Shown piece after piece: positions 45,176-52,779 of a stretch of DNA of 64,000 nt (positions are counted from its first letter, which is position 1; each line of letters starts with the position of its first letter). Position numbers and translations under genes: made by a program. The notes under the pieces are model-generated. The model worked only from the letters and a program-made list of their open reading frames with translations, ran no database searches and had not been told where the DNA came from. Source of the DNA: M3007 sp041741155 (lineage in GTDB: Bacteria; Bacteroidota; Bacteroidia; Chitinophagales; Saprospiraceae); assembly GCA_041741155.1 (NCBI GenBank), contig JBGSKO010000188.1, positions 62,001 to 126,000 of the forward strand, given 5' to 3'.

Positions 45176-46057
45176 TTAAGAATAAATTTCTTTCCGGCAT
45201 GCTTTGAGTGTATTCATCAGCAACGCCATCACGGTCATCAGTCCTACGCCGCCCGGCACAGGTGTGATAAAGCTGCATTTGGGCGCTACGGCGTCAAAAT
45301 CCACGTCGCCCACGAGGCGGGAGCCGGACTTGCGGGTATCGTCGGCGATGCGGTTGATGCCCACATCAATGACCACGGCGCCCTCTTTGACCCAATCGCC
45401 TTTGACAAATTGCGGGATGCCGATGGCCGCGACGATAATGTCGGCGCGACGTACTTCGCCGGGCAGGTCTTTGGTGCGGGAGTGCGTGAGCGTGACGGTA
45501 CAGTCGCCGGGATATCCTTTGCGGGAAAGAAGCAGGCTCATGGGCGTGCCTACGATATTGCTGCGCCCGAGTACCACGCAGTGTTTTCCGGAGGTTTCGA
45601 TGTTGTAGCGGCGCAACATTTCCATGATACCGAAGGGGGTGGCGGGCAGGAAAGCAGGCATCCCCTGGGCCATGCGGCCAAAGTTGATGGGGTGAAATCC
45701 GTCCACATCCTTGCGGTGGTCAATAGCGAGGGTGATGCGCTCTTCGTTGATGTGCTTGGGCAAGGGCAGTTGCACGATAAAGCCATCCACATCGGGGTCG
45801 TTGTTGAGGTCTTGTACGATTTGCAGCAGTTCGGCCTCGGTCGTTTCGGCAGGCCGCCGCACGAGTGTACTTTTAAAACCCACTTGTTCGCAGGATTTGA
45901 TTTTGCTGCTTACATAAACCTGGCTGGCCGGGTCTTCGCCGACGAGCACGGCGGCGAGGTGCGGAATTTTGCCACCTTGCTGTCGGAGTTGTTCGACCTC
46001 CACAGCGAGTTCTTGTTTGATGTTTTCGGAGAGCAGTTTGCCGTCGAGTAGTTGCAT
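45176..46057 (-). CDS. folD: Methylene-THF dehydrogenase / methenyl-THF cyclohydrolase
   Basis: 293 residues from the ATG at 46057 (MQLLDGKLL). Seen: VGEDPASQVYVSSKIKSCE with the active-site Tyr and Lys, GFIVQLPLPKHIN, KDVDGFHP, VVLGRSNIVGTPMSLLL (NADP binding) and TPVPGGVGLMTVMALL. It makes 10-formyl-THF for purine and formyl-Met synthesis. The usual length. It follows the CBM9-like gene in the same orientation with 22 bases between. Confidence 0.96.
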   Translation of the reverse strand: MQLLDGKLLSENIKQELAVEVEQLRQQGGKIPHLAAVLVGEDPASQVYVSSKIKSCEQVGFKSTLVRRPAETTEAELLQIVQDLNNDPDVDGFIVQLPLPKHINEERITLAIDHRKDVDGFHPINFGRMAQGMPAFLPATPFGIMEMLRRYNIETSGKHCVVLGRSNIVGTPMSLLLSRKGYPGDCTVTLTHSRTKDLPGEVRRADIIVAAIGIPQFVKGDWVKEGAVVIDVGINRIADDTRKSGSRLVGDVDFDAVAPKCSFITPVPGGVGLMTVMALLMNTLKACRKEIYS

Positions 46058-46079
46058 AAATAGATGTTTATAATTCAGA

Positions 46080-46844
46080 TTAGCGCAATTCAAGGACACC
46101 GAACGCATCTGCGTTGAGCCAGCTGCTATTTTTTTCGGCATTGGGCATGGCTACGTTGCCGATAAAACTTTCCCGTTCCTGGGAGCGGTCGTTGTCGCAA
46201 TAGGCCAGTGCGAAGCCCATTTTTTTACCTGTACTTAGTAGTTTGGGCACATTTTCGGCATCGTCGGTGTATTGTTTGCCGTCATAAATGCGCACAGCAA
46301 TTTCCCAGGTGCTCGTGTTATCTCGGGTGAGCCGGCGGGAGAGGCAGTGGTTGTCAAAGAACCGGAACGAACTATCCGGGGCAATGTCCGCTACCCGGCC
46401 ATCCAGGGCAATATGGTAGGCGAAGGCGTTGTAACTGTACCCGTGTGCGCCGCCCGAGGCATCTTCATCGAGGAAAACGACGAGGCAATCATCGTCCCAG
46501 AACTGTTCAAAGGCCTGGGTATGAATATCCAGAAGCGAATCATCCGTGATTTCGGCGAGGATGTACAGGTTGTTTTCGTCCCAGGCCAATTTGTGGCGTC
46601 CGGTAAAATCATCGGGTTTTGGCGTCTTTCCAGCCCACAAGTGACTAATCGGCTGCCATTCGGTTGTTTCCCAGATATCATCCGAGCCGCTGCCATCCAG
46701 CACAGGAGTGCCTTTTTTAGCGGTAAAAATTTGTTTGCCACTTGCGTTTAACACCGCCTGATTGGCCACTCCCGCGTTCGGATTTTGGCAGGAAACAAAA
46801 AGCAACGTAACACAAAAGGTTAGAATTGAAGCAGATCTTGGCAT
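46080..46844 (-). CDS. Lipoprotein with CBM9-like sugar-binding domain
   Basis: 254 residues from the ATG at 46844 (MPRSASILTFCVTLLFVSC), a lipoprotein signal with its Cys at residue 19. The body resembles family 9 carbohydrate-binding modules: GTPVLDGSGSDDIWETTEW, LAWDENNLYILAEITDDSL, WDDDCLVVFLDED, YHIALDG and TSTWEIAVRI. These modules bind sugars at the surface. Upstream of folD and perhaps co-transcribed. Ligand unknown. Confidence 0.82.
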   Translation of the reverse strand: MPRSASILTFCVTLLFVSCQNPNAGVANQAVLNASGKQIFTAKKGTPVLDGSGSDDIWETTEWQPISHLWAGKTPKPDDFTGRHKLAWDENNLYILAEITDDSLLDIHTQAFEQFWDDDCLVVFLDEDASGGAHGYSYNAFAYHIALDGRVADIAPDSSFRFFDNHCLSRRLTRDNTSTWEIAVRIYDGKQYTDDAENVPKLLSTGKKMGFALAYCDNDRSQERESFIGNVAMPNAEKNSSWLNADAFGVLELR

Positions 46845-47020
46845 GGGCTTCGTGTAGTTTATGGTTTGGCGCAAATGTTCGCTTTTTTTGGGAAATATGC
46901 GGCATGCAAACTCAAAATGCCCTCCAGTCCCTGTCTGGATCAGATTAAAAGAGCCTGCCGAATGACCGTGCGTTTTGCGCTGCAATTTTAAAATATGGCG
47001 TGATATGGCATCAATTATGG

Positions 47021-47028
47021 TACCTTTG
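47021..47028 (+). promoter_or_regulatory. -7 promoter element for the nuo operon
   Basis: TACCTTTG, exact TAnnTTTG match, 98 bases upstream of the nuoA ATG at 47126. It is the only clear box before nuoA and the likely main promoter for the long complex I operon. Confidence 0.65.
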
Positions 47029-47125
47029 CGGCAGTTTTCACTACTACTCGAACTTAAATTTATTTTTCAACACTTCGACTAAACCCTTGCCCGGTATAGC
47101 CGTTGTAGCTGCCAAAATCTACATT

Positions 47126-47488
47126 ATGGAACCATCCGGTTACATGCCCGTTGTTCTTCAATCCTTAGTTGCGCTGGGGTTCGTTGCGCTCATTCTGGTT
47201 ATTGTGCCCATGCTCGGCCCACGCCGTCGGGGCGTTAAAAAGGACGAGAACTTCGAGTGCGGTATCGAGTCCGAGGGAAATGCCCGTATCCCGGTATCTA
47301 TCAAATATTTTATGATCGCGATCCTCTTCGTATTGTTCGATGTTGAGGTGATCTTTTTCTACCCATACGCCGTCAATTTCCGGGAAATGGGCGTCGAGGC
47401 ATTTATGGCTGTCCTGATTTTCGTATCCATCTTCCTGCTCGGTTTTTATTATGTACTGCGCAAAGGCGCGCTGGACTGGGAAAAATGA
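47126..47488 (+). CDS. nuoA: NADH-quinone oxidoreductase subunit A
   Basis: 120 residues from MEPSGYMPVV, three membrane helices. Seen: the RRGVKKDENFECGIESEG loop with the conserved Glu-Cys-Gly, RIPVSIKYFMIAILFVLFD and VEVIFFYPYAV. It helps form the quinone channel of complex I. The ATG at 47126 gives the family length; a longer frame opens upstream but runs through the promoter. First gene of the operon; the spacer to nuoB holds repeats. Confidence 0.95.
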   Translation: MEPSGYMPVVLQSLVALGFVALILVIVPMLGPRRRGVKKDENFECGIESEGNARIPVSIKYFMIAILFVLFDVEVIFFYPYAVNFREMGVEAFMAVLIFVSIFLLGFYYVLRKGALDWEK

Positions 47489-47574
47489 TTGTTTCGATTG
47501 ATTCGATTAAGCCGATTGATTCGATTTTCGTAGCGCCCCAATCAGAAACCTTCTAACCTCCAACCAGAAACTTA
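47488..47574. repeat. Two short repeat types between nuoA and nuoB
   Basis: 47488-47527 holds GATTGATTCGATT-type units like those upstream of nuoH. 47540-47574 holds two units of the 15-bp family (AGAAACCTTCTAACC and CCAACCAGAAACTT). The two families meet only here. Confidence 0.7.
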
Positions 47575-47657
47575 ATATCCACAAAAACTTGATAACCATA
47601 TTAGTTGTGACTGCGCTGATCCGACTTGTCCGGGCGATGCGAAAAAAATAATTTGAC

Positions 47658-48194
47658 ATGACCAAGATAGCTGAAATGCCGGAGGGATTCGCTGGCGAAG
47701 GGTTCTTCGCCACGTCGTTGTCGAAAGCCGTGGGTATCGCGCGCGCCAATTCGATTTGGCCGCTCCCCTTCGCGACCTCGTGTTGCGGCATCGAGTTTAT
47801 GGCCACGATGGGCACCAACTACGACCTCTCGCGCTTCGGCATGGAGCGCCTGTCGTTCTCGCCACGCCAGTCGGATTTGCTCATGGTAATGGGCACCATC
47901 GCCAAAAAAATGGCACCGGTCCTGAAGCAGGTTTATACCCAGATGGCCGAGCCCAAATGGGTGATTGCCGTGGGCGCCTGCGCCAGTTCGGGCGGTATTT
48001 TCGACACCTATTCGGTGTTGCAAGGCATTGACAAAGTGATACCCGTGGACGTGTATGTGCCGGGCTGCCCACCCCGCCCCGAGCAGATCATTGACGGGAT
48101 CATGAAAATCCAGGAACTGGTAAAAAACGAACCGCTGCGCCGCCGTTTTTCACCGGAATACCAACATCTTTTAGAAAAATATCAAATCGCGTAG
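47658..48194 (+). CDS. nuoB: NADH-quinone oxidoreductase subunit B
   Basis: 178 residues. It carries the terminal 4Fe-4S cluster N2, which passes electrons to quinone. Cluster ligands: the Cys-Cys pair of ATSCCGIEFM (42-43), Cys108 in VGACASSGG and Cys137 in VYVPGCPPRPEQI. It acts in the connecting arm with NuoA, C, D and H. A repeat block separates it from nuoC. Confidence 0.97.
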   Translation: MTKIAEMPEGFAGEGFFATSLSKAVGIARANSIWPLPFATSCCGIEFMATMGTNYDLSRFGMERLSFSPRQSDLLMVMGTIAKKMAPVLKQVYTQMAEPKWVIAVGACASSGGIFDTYSVLQGIDKVIPVDVYVPGCPPRPEQIIDGIMKIQELVKNEPLRRRFSPEYQHLLEKYQIA

Positions 48195-48195
48195 G

Positions 48196-48341
48196 GGTTT
48201 CTGGTTAGAGGGTTAGAGGGTTTCTGGTTAGAAGGTTTCTGGCTTACCCAGTCTGATCTTTTTAACCAGAAACCTTCTAACCAGAAACCCTCTAACCCTC
48301 TAACCAGAAATCCTCTAACCCTCTCTAACCAGAAACCTTTC
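48196..48341. repeat. 15-bp repeat block (inverted arrangement) between nuoB and nuoC
   Basis: The left part reads GGTTTCTGGTTAGAGGG and similar, the right part its reverse complement AACCAGAAACCTTCTAACC, with a short unique centre (about 48242-48265). It occupies almost the whole 159-base spacer, as in the atpD-atpC gap. Confidence 0.85.
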
Positions 48342-48353
48342 GATCCTGAAGCA

Positions 48354-48881
48354 ATGACGAACGAATTGGTACACGCCCGCATCGAACAACAGCGCCCCGG
48401 CCTGCTCGTCGGCTACGAAACGGCCTACGATGGTATGTTGTCCGTAGAAACGACACGGGAACAGATTGGGGCCTTGCTGGCGTTTTTGCGCGACGACGAG
48501 CAGTTGCAGTTTCACTTCCTGACCACCCTCTGCGGTATTCATTTTCCCGACGAAAAAGACCGCGAGTTGTGTGTCATGTACCAACTGCACAACTGGCGCA
48601 AGAATATCCGTATCCGGGTGAAAGTATTTTTCCCCGTCAACGACCCGCACCTGCCTACCGCCACCACCCTGTGGCCTGCCGCCAACTGGATGGAACGCGA
48701 AACATACGATTTCTACGGCGTGCTCTTTGCCGGCCACCCGAACCTGACCCGAATCCTGAATGTGGACGACCTCGACGTGTTCCCGATGCGCAAAGAGTAC
48801 CGCTTGGAAGACGGAACGCGAACGGATAAGGACGACCGGTTTTTTGGGCGGGAGGGAAATGAAGAAAGAAAATTTGATTGA
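48354..48881 (+). CDS. nuoC: NADH-quinone oxidoreductase subunit C
   Basis: 175 residues. The 30-kDa subunit fold: FHFLTTLCGIHFPDE, MYQLHNWRKNIRIRVKVFFP, TTLWPAANWMERETYDFYGV and GHPNLTRIL with the conserved Glu-Tyr-Asp region. It packs against NuoD and NuoB in the peripheral arm. It is a separate protein, not fused to NuoD. After it comes the first block of inserted genes. Confidence 0.94.
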   Translation: MTNELVHARIEQQRPGLLVGYETAYDGMLSVETTREQIGALLAFLRDDEQLQFHFLTTLCGIHFPDEKDRELCVMYQLHNWRKNIRIRVKVFFPVNDPHLPTATTLWPAANWMERETYDFYGVLFAGHPNLTRILNVDDLDVFPMRKEYRLEDGTRTDKDDRFFGREGNEERKFD

Positions 48882-48888
48882 AAACAGT

Positions 48889-49320
48889 ATGAATATGAAG
48901 ATAATATTCCTTATTTGCTTCTTTGCGTGTCTTCAATTTACTAGTTGGGGACAGTATCAGTGGCTTGAAGGCACACTGTATAGTGCTGAATCAGGAGAGC
49001 CATTGCAAGGCGTCAAAGTAGATGTATTTAGGGAAATTGAATGTCTACAAACAGCAAAAACAGATACCAAAGGTTATTATAAAATTTTACTTGATCCCGG
49101 TGATTATACTGTAATGTTGTCTCTCATAGACCATAATCACATAGCCTGTCATAATGTAATGATTTGGGGAAATGAAGCAACAGTCTTTTCAGAGCCTTTG
49201 ACCATTCGCAAAGAGATTTGCGGAGCATATACGCTTTCTTTCAAGGAAACAATCTATCGTCCAAATAACCTGACTTCGAACATTCATTTTTCTGCCGAAC
49301 GAATTCGGAATATATATTAA
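48889..49320 (+). CDS. Small secreted protein with carboxypeptidase-regulatory-like domain (insert in nuo operon)
   Basis: 143 residues from the ATG at 48889; another ATG at 48859 would overlap nuoC. A signal peptide (MKIIFLICFFACLQFTSW) precedes a beta-sandwich with WLEGTLYSAESGEPLQGV, TDTKGYYKILLDPGDYTVML, the CarboxypepD_reg/CNA-B pattern. The protein would sit in the envelope. The DNA is clearly more AT-rich than nuoC and nuoD, suggesting recent arrival. No link to complex I is apparent. Confidence 0.7.
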   Translation: MNMKIIFLICFFACLQFTSWGQYQWLEGTLYSAESGEPLQGVKVDVFREIECLQTAKTDTKGYYKILLDPGDYTVMLSLIDHNHIACHNVMIWGNEATVFSEPLTIRKEICGAYTLSFKETIYRPNNLTSNIHFSAERIRNIY

Positions 49321-49327
49321 TCACAGT

Positions 49328-49561
49328 ATGGAGACCACAATCCAAGCATCACAAAAATTAAGCAATTTGCAATTAGAGTTGCTAAAACTCTTTGCCATGG
49401 GGGTTTCGGAAAAAGAACTCCGGGATATCAAACGAATGCTCGCCAAGTACTTCATGGAAAAAACCATCGAAGAGGCTAACAAAGTTTGGGATGAACGCGG
49501 CTACACGAATGAGTTGATGGATGAATGGCAAAATATTAACCGCAGCGAATTGAAAAAGTGA
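49328..49561 (+). CDS. Antitoxin-like small protein, partner of a PIN toxin
   Basis: 77 residues, mostly helical and charged: LSNLQLELLKLFAMGVSEKEL, then KYFMEKTIEEANKVWDERG and a C-terminal tail. It resembles the VapB-like antitoxins that pair with PIN toxins in Bacteroidota. Its stop codon overlaps the GTG start of the downstream PIN remnant (GTGA, 49558-49561). With the toxin broken it may now be an orphan. Confidence 0.65.
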   Translation: METTIQASQKLSNLQLELLKLFAMGVSEKELRDIKRMLAKYFMEKTIEEANKVWDERGYTNELMDEWQNINRSELKK

Positions 49562-49698
49562 AGATTGTCCTTGACACGAAAGATGCGGACTATATCATAT
49601 CTGAAGACAACGACTTCAATTCTTTGCAAAATATTGATTTTCCAAAAGTTGGGATACTGCGTTTACGTGACTTTGAAAAAATTTTGAATCAAATTTGA
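49558..49698 (+). pseudogene. PIN-domain toxin remnant with internal in-frame deletion
   Basis: 46 residues from a GTG. The start VKIVLDT is the first strand of a PIN domain with the first catalytic Asp; it then jumps straight to ADYIISEDNDFNSL, the last catalytic strand, and ends FPKVGILRLRDFEKIL as intact PIN toxins do. Roughly 85 central residues, with the second and third acidic residues, are missing, and the frame is kept. Almost certainly inactive. Its TGA is one base before the nuoD ATG. Confidence 0.75.
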
Positions 49699-49699
49699 C

Positions 49700-50905
49700 A
49701 TGCAAATACAATCCTACTTTTCCCAACTCGACAGCATTGAGGGCGAACTCGCCACCCTCAACCTCGGCCCGACACACCCGGCCACGCACGGTATTTTCCA
49801 AAACGTGCTGAAAATGAACGGGGAAAAAATCGTCAGCGCCGAACCGACCATCGGGTATATCCACCGGGCATTTGAAAAACTCGCCGAGCACCGCCCCTAC
49901 AACCAGATCACACCGATCACCGACCGGCTGAACTACTGCTCGTCGCCCATCAACAACATGGGTTGGCACATGACGGTAGAAAAACTCGCCAAAATAGAGA
50001 TACCCAAACGCGCCCAGTATATGCGCGTCATCGTCATGGAACTGGCGCGTATCGCCGACCACCTCGTTTGCGATGCCGTTATCGGCGTGGATACCGGGGC
50101 GCTCACCGGCTTCACCTATATGTTTCAGGAGCGGGAGCGTATTTATGATATGTACGAGGAAGTGTGCGGCACCCGCCTCACCACCAATGTGGGCCGTATC
50201 GGCGGTATGGAGCGCGATTTCACCCCGACTTTTCACGAAAAACTGCGCGATTTCCTAAAAACCTTCCCGGCCAAATTCGAGGAATTCAACAACCTGCTCG
50301 AACGCAACCGCATTTTCATGGACCGCACCATTGGCGCCGGCCCCATCGAAGCCGAACGCGCCATGGCTTACGGATTCACCGGACCCAACCTGCGCGCCTG
50401 CGGCGTGGACTATGATGTACGGGTCATGATGCCCTATTCCTCCTACGAAGATTTCGATTTTATCATTCCCGTGGGCACCCAGGGCGACACATACGACCGC
50501 TTCATGGTGCGCCAGGAAGAAATACGCCAAAGCCTGCGCATCATTCAGCAAGCGTACGACAACCTGCCGGCAGGCCATTACCACGCCGACGTGCCCGACT
50601 ACTACCTGCCGCCCAAGGATGATGTGTACACCAAAATGGAGGCTCTGATTTACCATTTCAAAATCGTCATGGGCGAGGTACCCATTCCTAAAGGCGAGGT
50701 GTACCACGCGGTGGAAGGCGGCAACGGCGAGCTCGGTTTTTACCTCATCAGCGATGGCGGACGGCAACCCTACCGGTTGCATTTCCGCCGGCCTTGTTTT
50801 ATTTACTACCAGGCTTACCCCGAAATGATCAAAGGTTCTATGCTGTCCGATGCTATTCTCACCATGTCGAGCATGAATGTGATTGCGGGAGAACTGGATG
50901 CATAA
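49700..50905 (+). CDS. nuoD: NADH-quinone oxidoreductase subunit D
   Basis: 401 residues, the 49-kDa subunit. Seen: ATLNLGPTHPATHGI, GYIHRAFEKLAEHRPYNQIT, NRIFMDRTIGAGPIEAE and the C-terminal SMNVIAGELDA. It forms the quinone-head-group site with NuoB. Its ATG sits one base after the PIN remnant stop, so ribosomes ending there may restart on nuoD. Confidence 0.97.
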   Translation: MQIQSYFSQLDSIEGELATLNLGPTHPATHGIFQNVLKMNGEKIVSAEPTIGYIHRAFEKLAEHRPYNQITPITDRLNYCSSPINNMGWHMTVEKLAKIEIPKRAQYMRVIVMELARIADHLVCDAVIGVDTGALTGFTYMFQERERIYDMYEEVCGTRLTTNVGRIGGMERDFTPTFHEKLRDFLKTFPAKFEEFNNLLERNRIFMDRTIGAGPIEAERAMAYGFTGPNLRACGVDYDVRVMMPYSSYEDFDFIIPVGTQGDTYDRFMVRQEEIRQSLRIIQQAYDNLPAGHYHADVPDYYLPPKDDVYTKMEALIYHFKIVMGEVPIPKGEVYHAVEGGNGELGFYLISDGGRQPYRLHFRRPCFIYYQAYPEMIKGSMLSDAILTMSSMNVIAGELDA

Positions 50906-50917
50906 CGACGTACGCAA

Positions 50918-51514
50918 ATGAATAAAATCACAGACATCGGGCAACTCGACTTAAACGGCACCTATACCTACGCAGATTACCTGACGTGGCGGTTCGAGGA
51001 GCGCGTGGAACTGATCTGGGGAAAGGTATTTCGACTTTTTCCAGCACCTTCCATGCGACATCAAAAGGTCTCGAGTGCCCTGTTGAGAGGCCTGTTTGCG
51101 CATTTTGAAAAACACACCTGTACTGTTTTCCATGCCCCGTTCGATGTACGCCTCGTTGACCAAAAGAAAAGCACGAAAGCCAACAAGGATATTTTTACCG
51201 TGGTACAGCCGGACATCTGTGTGATTTGTGACGAATCTAAGCTGGACGATAAAGGTTGTCTCGGCGCACCGGACTGGATTATCGAGATTTTATCGCCGGG
51301 AACAGCCAAAAAAGACCTCAAGATCAAATACAACTTGTACGAAGAAAACGGAGTGCAAGAATACTGGATCGTTCACCCCAATGACCAATACATCCAGGCC
51401 TACTCCCTCGAAAACGGGAAATATGGTGAAATGCGACTTTACACCGAGGAAGACAAAGCTGCGGCTCCGCTTTTCCCCGACCTTAAACTTCCGCTCCCAG
51501 ATATTTTTGAATAA
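50918..51514 (+). CDS. Uma2-family (DUF820) putative nuclease, insert between nuoD and nuoE
   Basis: 198 residues. The PD-(D/E)XK-like Uma2 pattern is clear: FEERVELIWGKVFRL, FDVRLVD, VVQPDICVICDESK, GAPDWIIEILSPGTAKKDL, YNLYEENGVQEYWIVHPND. The Asp, Glu and Lys of these motifs would bind metal. Uma2 proteins are abundant in multicellular bacteria and linked to transposons, but the function is unproven. Its stop codon abuts the nuoE ATG with no base between. Confidence 0.85.
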   Translation: MNKITDIGQLDLNGTYTYADYLTWRFEERVELIWGKVFRLFPAPSMRHQKVSSALLRGLFAHFEKHTCTVFHAPFDVRLVDQKKSTKANKDIFTVVQPDICVICDESKLDDKGCLGAPDWIIEILSPGTAKKDLKIKYNLYEENGVQEYWIVHPNDQYIQAYSLENGKYGEMRLYTEEDKAAAPLFPDLKLPLPDIFE

Positions 51515-52066
51515 ATGAACACAACACTATCTCCATCTCCCAACGGCGCTCCATTCCGCTACTCGCCCGAAGCCTTGGCCGAGGTGCTGGCACTGACGAA
51601 GAAATACCCCGAAGGTCGGGGCAAGAGCGCGATCATCCGTGCCCTGCACATTGCCCAGGAGGAAAACCACGGCTGGCTGAATATTGCTGCCATGGACCAT
51701 GTGGCCGAAGTGCTCGGTATCACCCCGATTGAGGTGTACGAAGTAGCCACGTTTTATTCCATGTACAACCTGGAGCCGGTTGGAAAATACGTCCTTGAAT
51801 TTTGCCACACCGGCCCCTGCGCTATTGAGGGCGCCGAACGGCTCATCGCGTACACCCAACAAAAACTCGGCATCCGCACCGGCCAAACGACACCCGACGG
51901 GCTGTTCACCCTCAAAGAAGTGGAATGCCTCGGCGCTTGCGGCTACGCCCCCATGATGCAGGTCGGCGAGTTCTACCACGAGCACCTGAACGAAGAAAAA
52001 ATGGACCAATTCATCGAAGACTGCAAAGCAGGAAAGGTGAACAAAGGCACCTGGAAAATGCATTGA
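51515..52066 (+). CDS. nuoE: NADH-quinone oxidoreductase subunit E
   Basis: 183 residues, the 24-kDa subunit with a thioredoxin-like 2Fe-2S domain. Ligands: the two Cys of EFCHTGPCAIEGA and the two of VECLGACGYAPMMQ. An N-terminal helical bundle (ALTKKYPEGRGKSAIIRAL) precedes it. It sits next to NuoF in the NADH-oxidising module. It directly abuts the Uma2 gene. Confidence 0.96.
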   Translation: MNTTLSPSPNGAPFRYSPEALAEVLALTKKYPEGRGKSAIIRALHIAQEENHGWLNIAAMDHVAEVLGITPIEVYEVATFYSMYNLEPVGKYVLEFCHTGPCAIEGAERLIAYTQQKLGIRTGQTTPDGLFTLKEVECLGACGYAPMMQVGEFYHEHLNEEKMDQFIEDCKAGKVNKGTWKMH

Positions 52067-52067
52067 T

Positions 52068-52290
52068 GGTTGGAAGGTTTCTGGTTAGAAGGTTGGAAGG
52101 TTAGAAGGTTTCGAGTTAACCACCCCTCCAATCAGAAACCCTCTAACCTTCCAACCAGAAACTTTCTAACCAGAAACCTTCCAACCAGAAACCCTCCAAC
52201 CAGAAACCTTCCAACCAGAAACCCTCCAACCAGAAACTTTCTAACCAGAAACCTTCTAACCAGAAACCTTCTAACCTCCTTAACCAGCAA
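52068..52290. repeat. Longest 15-bp tandem repeat block, between nuoE and the DUF2750 gene
   Basis: A short left part in one orientation (GGTTGGAAGGTTTCTGG) is followed by nine or more units of ACCAGAAACCTTCTA and variants in the other. Because the unit is a multiple of three, one frame stays open throughout and would encode repeats such as LPTRN and PPTRN, but an ATG beyond the block (52301) is the likely start of the next gene. Confidence 0.88.
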
Positions 52291-52300
52291 CCTGACAAAC

Positions 52301-52696
52301 ATGCTGACACAACAACAGATTGAAGAAATCCTGGCGAAAAAGCCGGAAGCCCGTTACAAGTATTTTATCCGCACCGCAACGGCCGAAGAAGAGGTCTGGG
52401 GACTCGTGGATGGCGAAGAGGGCTGGCTCCTGCTGGAAGACGACGAAGATGATACGGATGTGTTCACCGTATTTCCGAAAGCTGAATTCGCGGAGATTTT
52501 TAAGGAAAAAGGCGGCTTTGAAGAGTTCAACGTAGAAGTGCTCGACCTGGCAGAATTCCTGGAATGGCTCAGCGACTTTGAAGAGGACAAGATGAAAGTG
52601 GCGGTATTCCCCACGCCCGATTTTCAGAGCGCGGTGATGACCCCGGCACAATTGCGGACCGATTTCCAAATCGAGTTTGACAAGGAACAAGAATAA
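52301..52696 (+). CDS. DUF2750-like protein (insert between nuoE and nuoF)
   Basis: 131 residues from the ATG at 52301. It opens MLTQQQIEEILAKKPEARYK and continues EEVWGLVDGEEGWLLLEDD, VFTVFPKAEFAEIF and LDLAEFLEWLSDF, very acidic overall. This resembles DUF2750 proteins of unknown function, often seen as immunity-like or small cytosolic proteins. An open frame extends upstream through the repeats but is not considered coding. A palindrome separates it from nuoF. Confidence 0.7.
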   Translation: MLTQQQIEEILAKKPEARYKYFIRTATAEEEVWGLVDGEEGWLLLEDDEDDTDVFTVFPKAEFAEIFKEKGGFEEFNVEVLDLAEFLEWLSDFEEDKMKVAVFPTPDFQSAVMTPAQLRTDFQIEFDKEQE

Positions 52697-52702
52697 GTTT
52701 GA

Positions 52703-52766
52703 ACCGCAGAGACGCAGAGACGCAGAGTTGTTTTTTAAAAACTCCGCGACTCCGCGTCTCTGCGGT
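52703..52766. repeat. 27-bp imperfect palindrome just before nuoF
   Basis: Left arm 52703-52729 (starts ACCGCAGAGACGCAG) pairs with right arm 52740-52766 at 24 of 27 positions around a 10-base AT-rich loop. It lies 13 bases before the nuoF ATG (52780). The left arm holds a tandem GCAGAGACG, shared with the palindrome at 20881. Confidence 0.75.
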
Positions 52767-52779
52767 GAAAAAAGATAAC

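Noticed and set aside
52130..52282. Repeat block as a CRISPR array
   Set aside because: The 15-bp units are directly adjacent with no unique spacers, and no cas genes are present.
52070..52300. Pentapeptide repeat region (LPTRN type) as the N-terminus of the DUF2750 protein
   Set aside because: It is the translation of the intergenic 15-bp repeat that also occurs in clearly non-coding gaps; an ATG at 52301 begins the conserved part.
52699..52779. 27-codon extension at the start of nuoF
   Set aside because: It translates the palindrome at 52703-52766 and has no counterpart in NuoF proteins; the start at 52780 matches the family.
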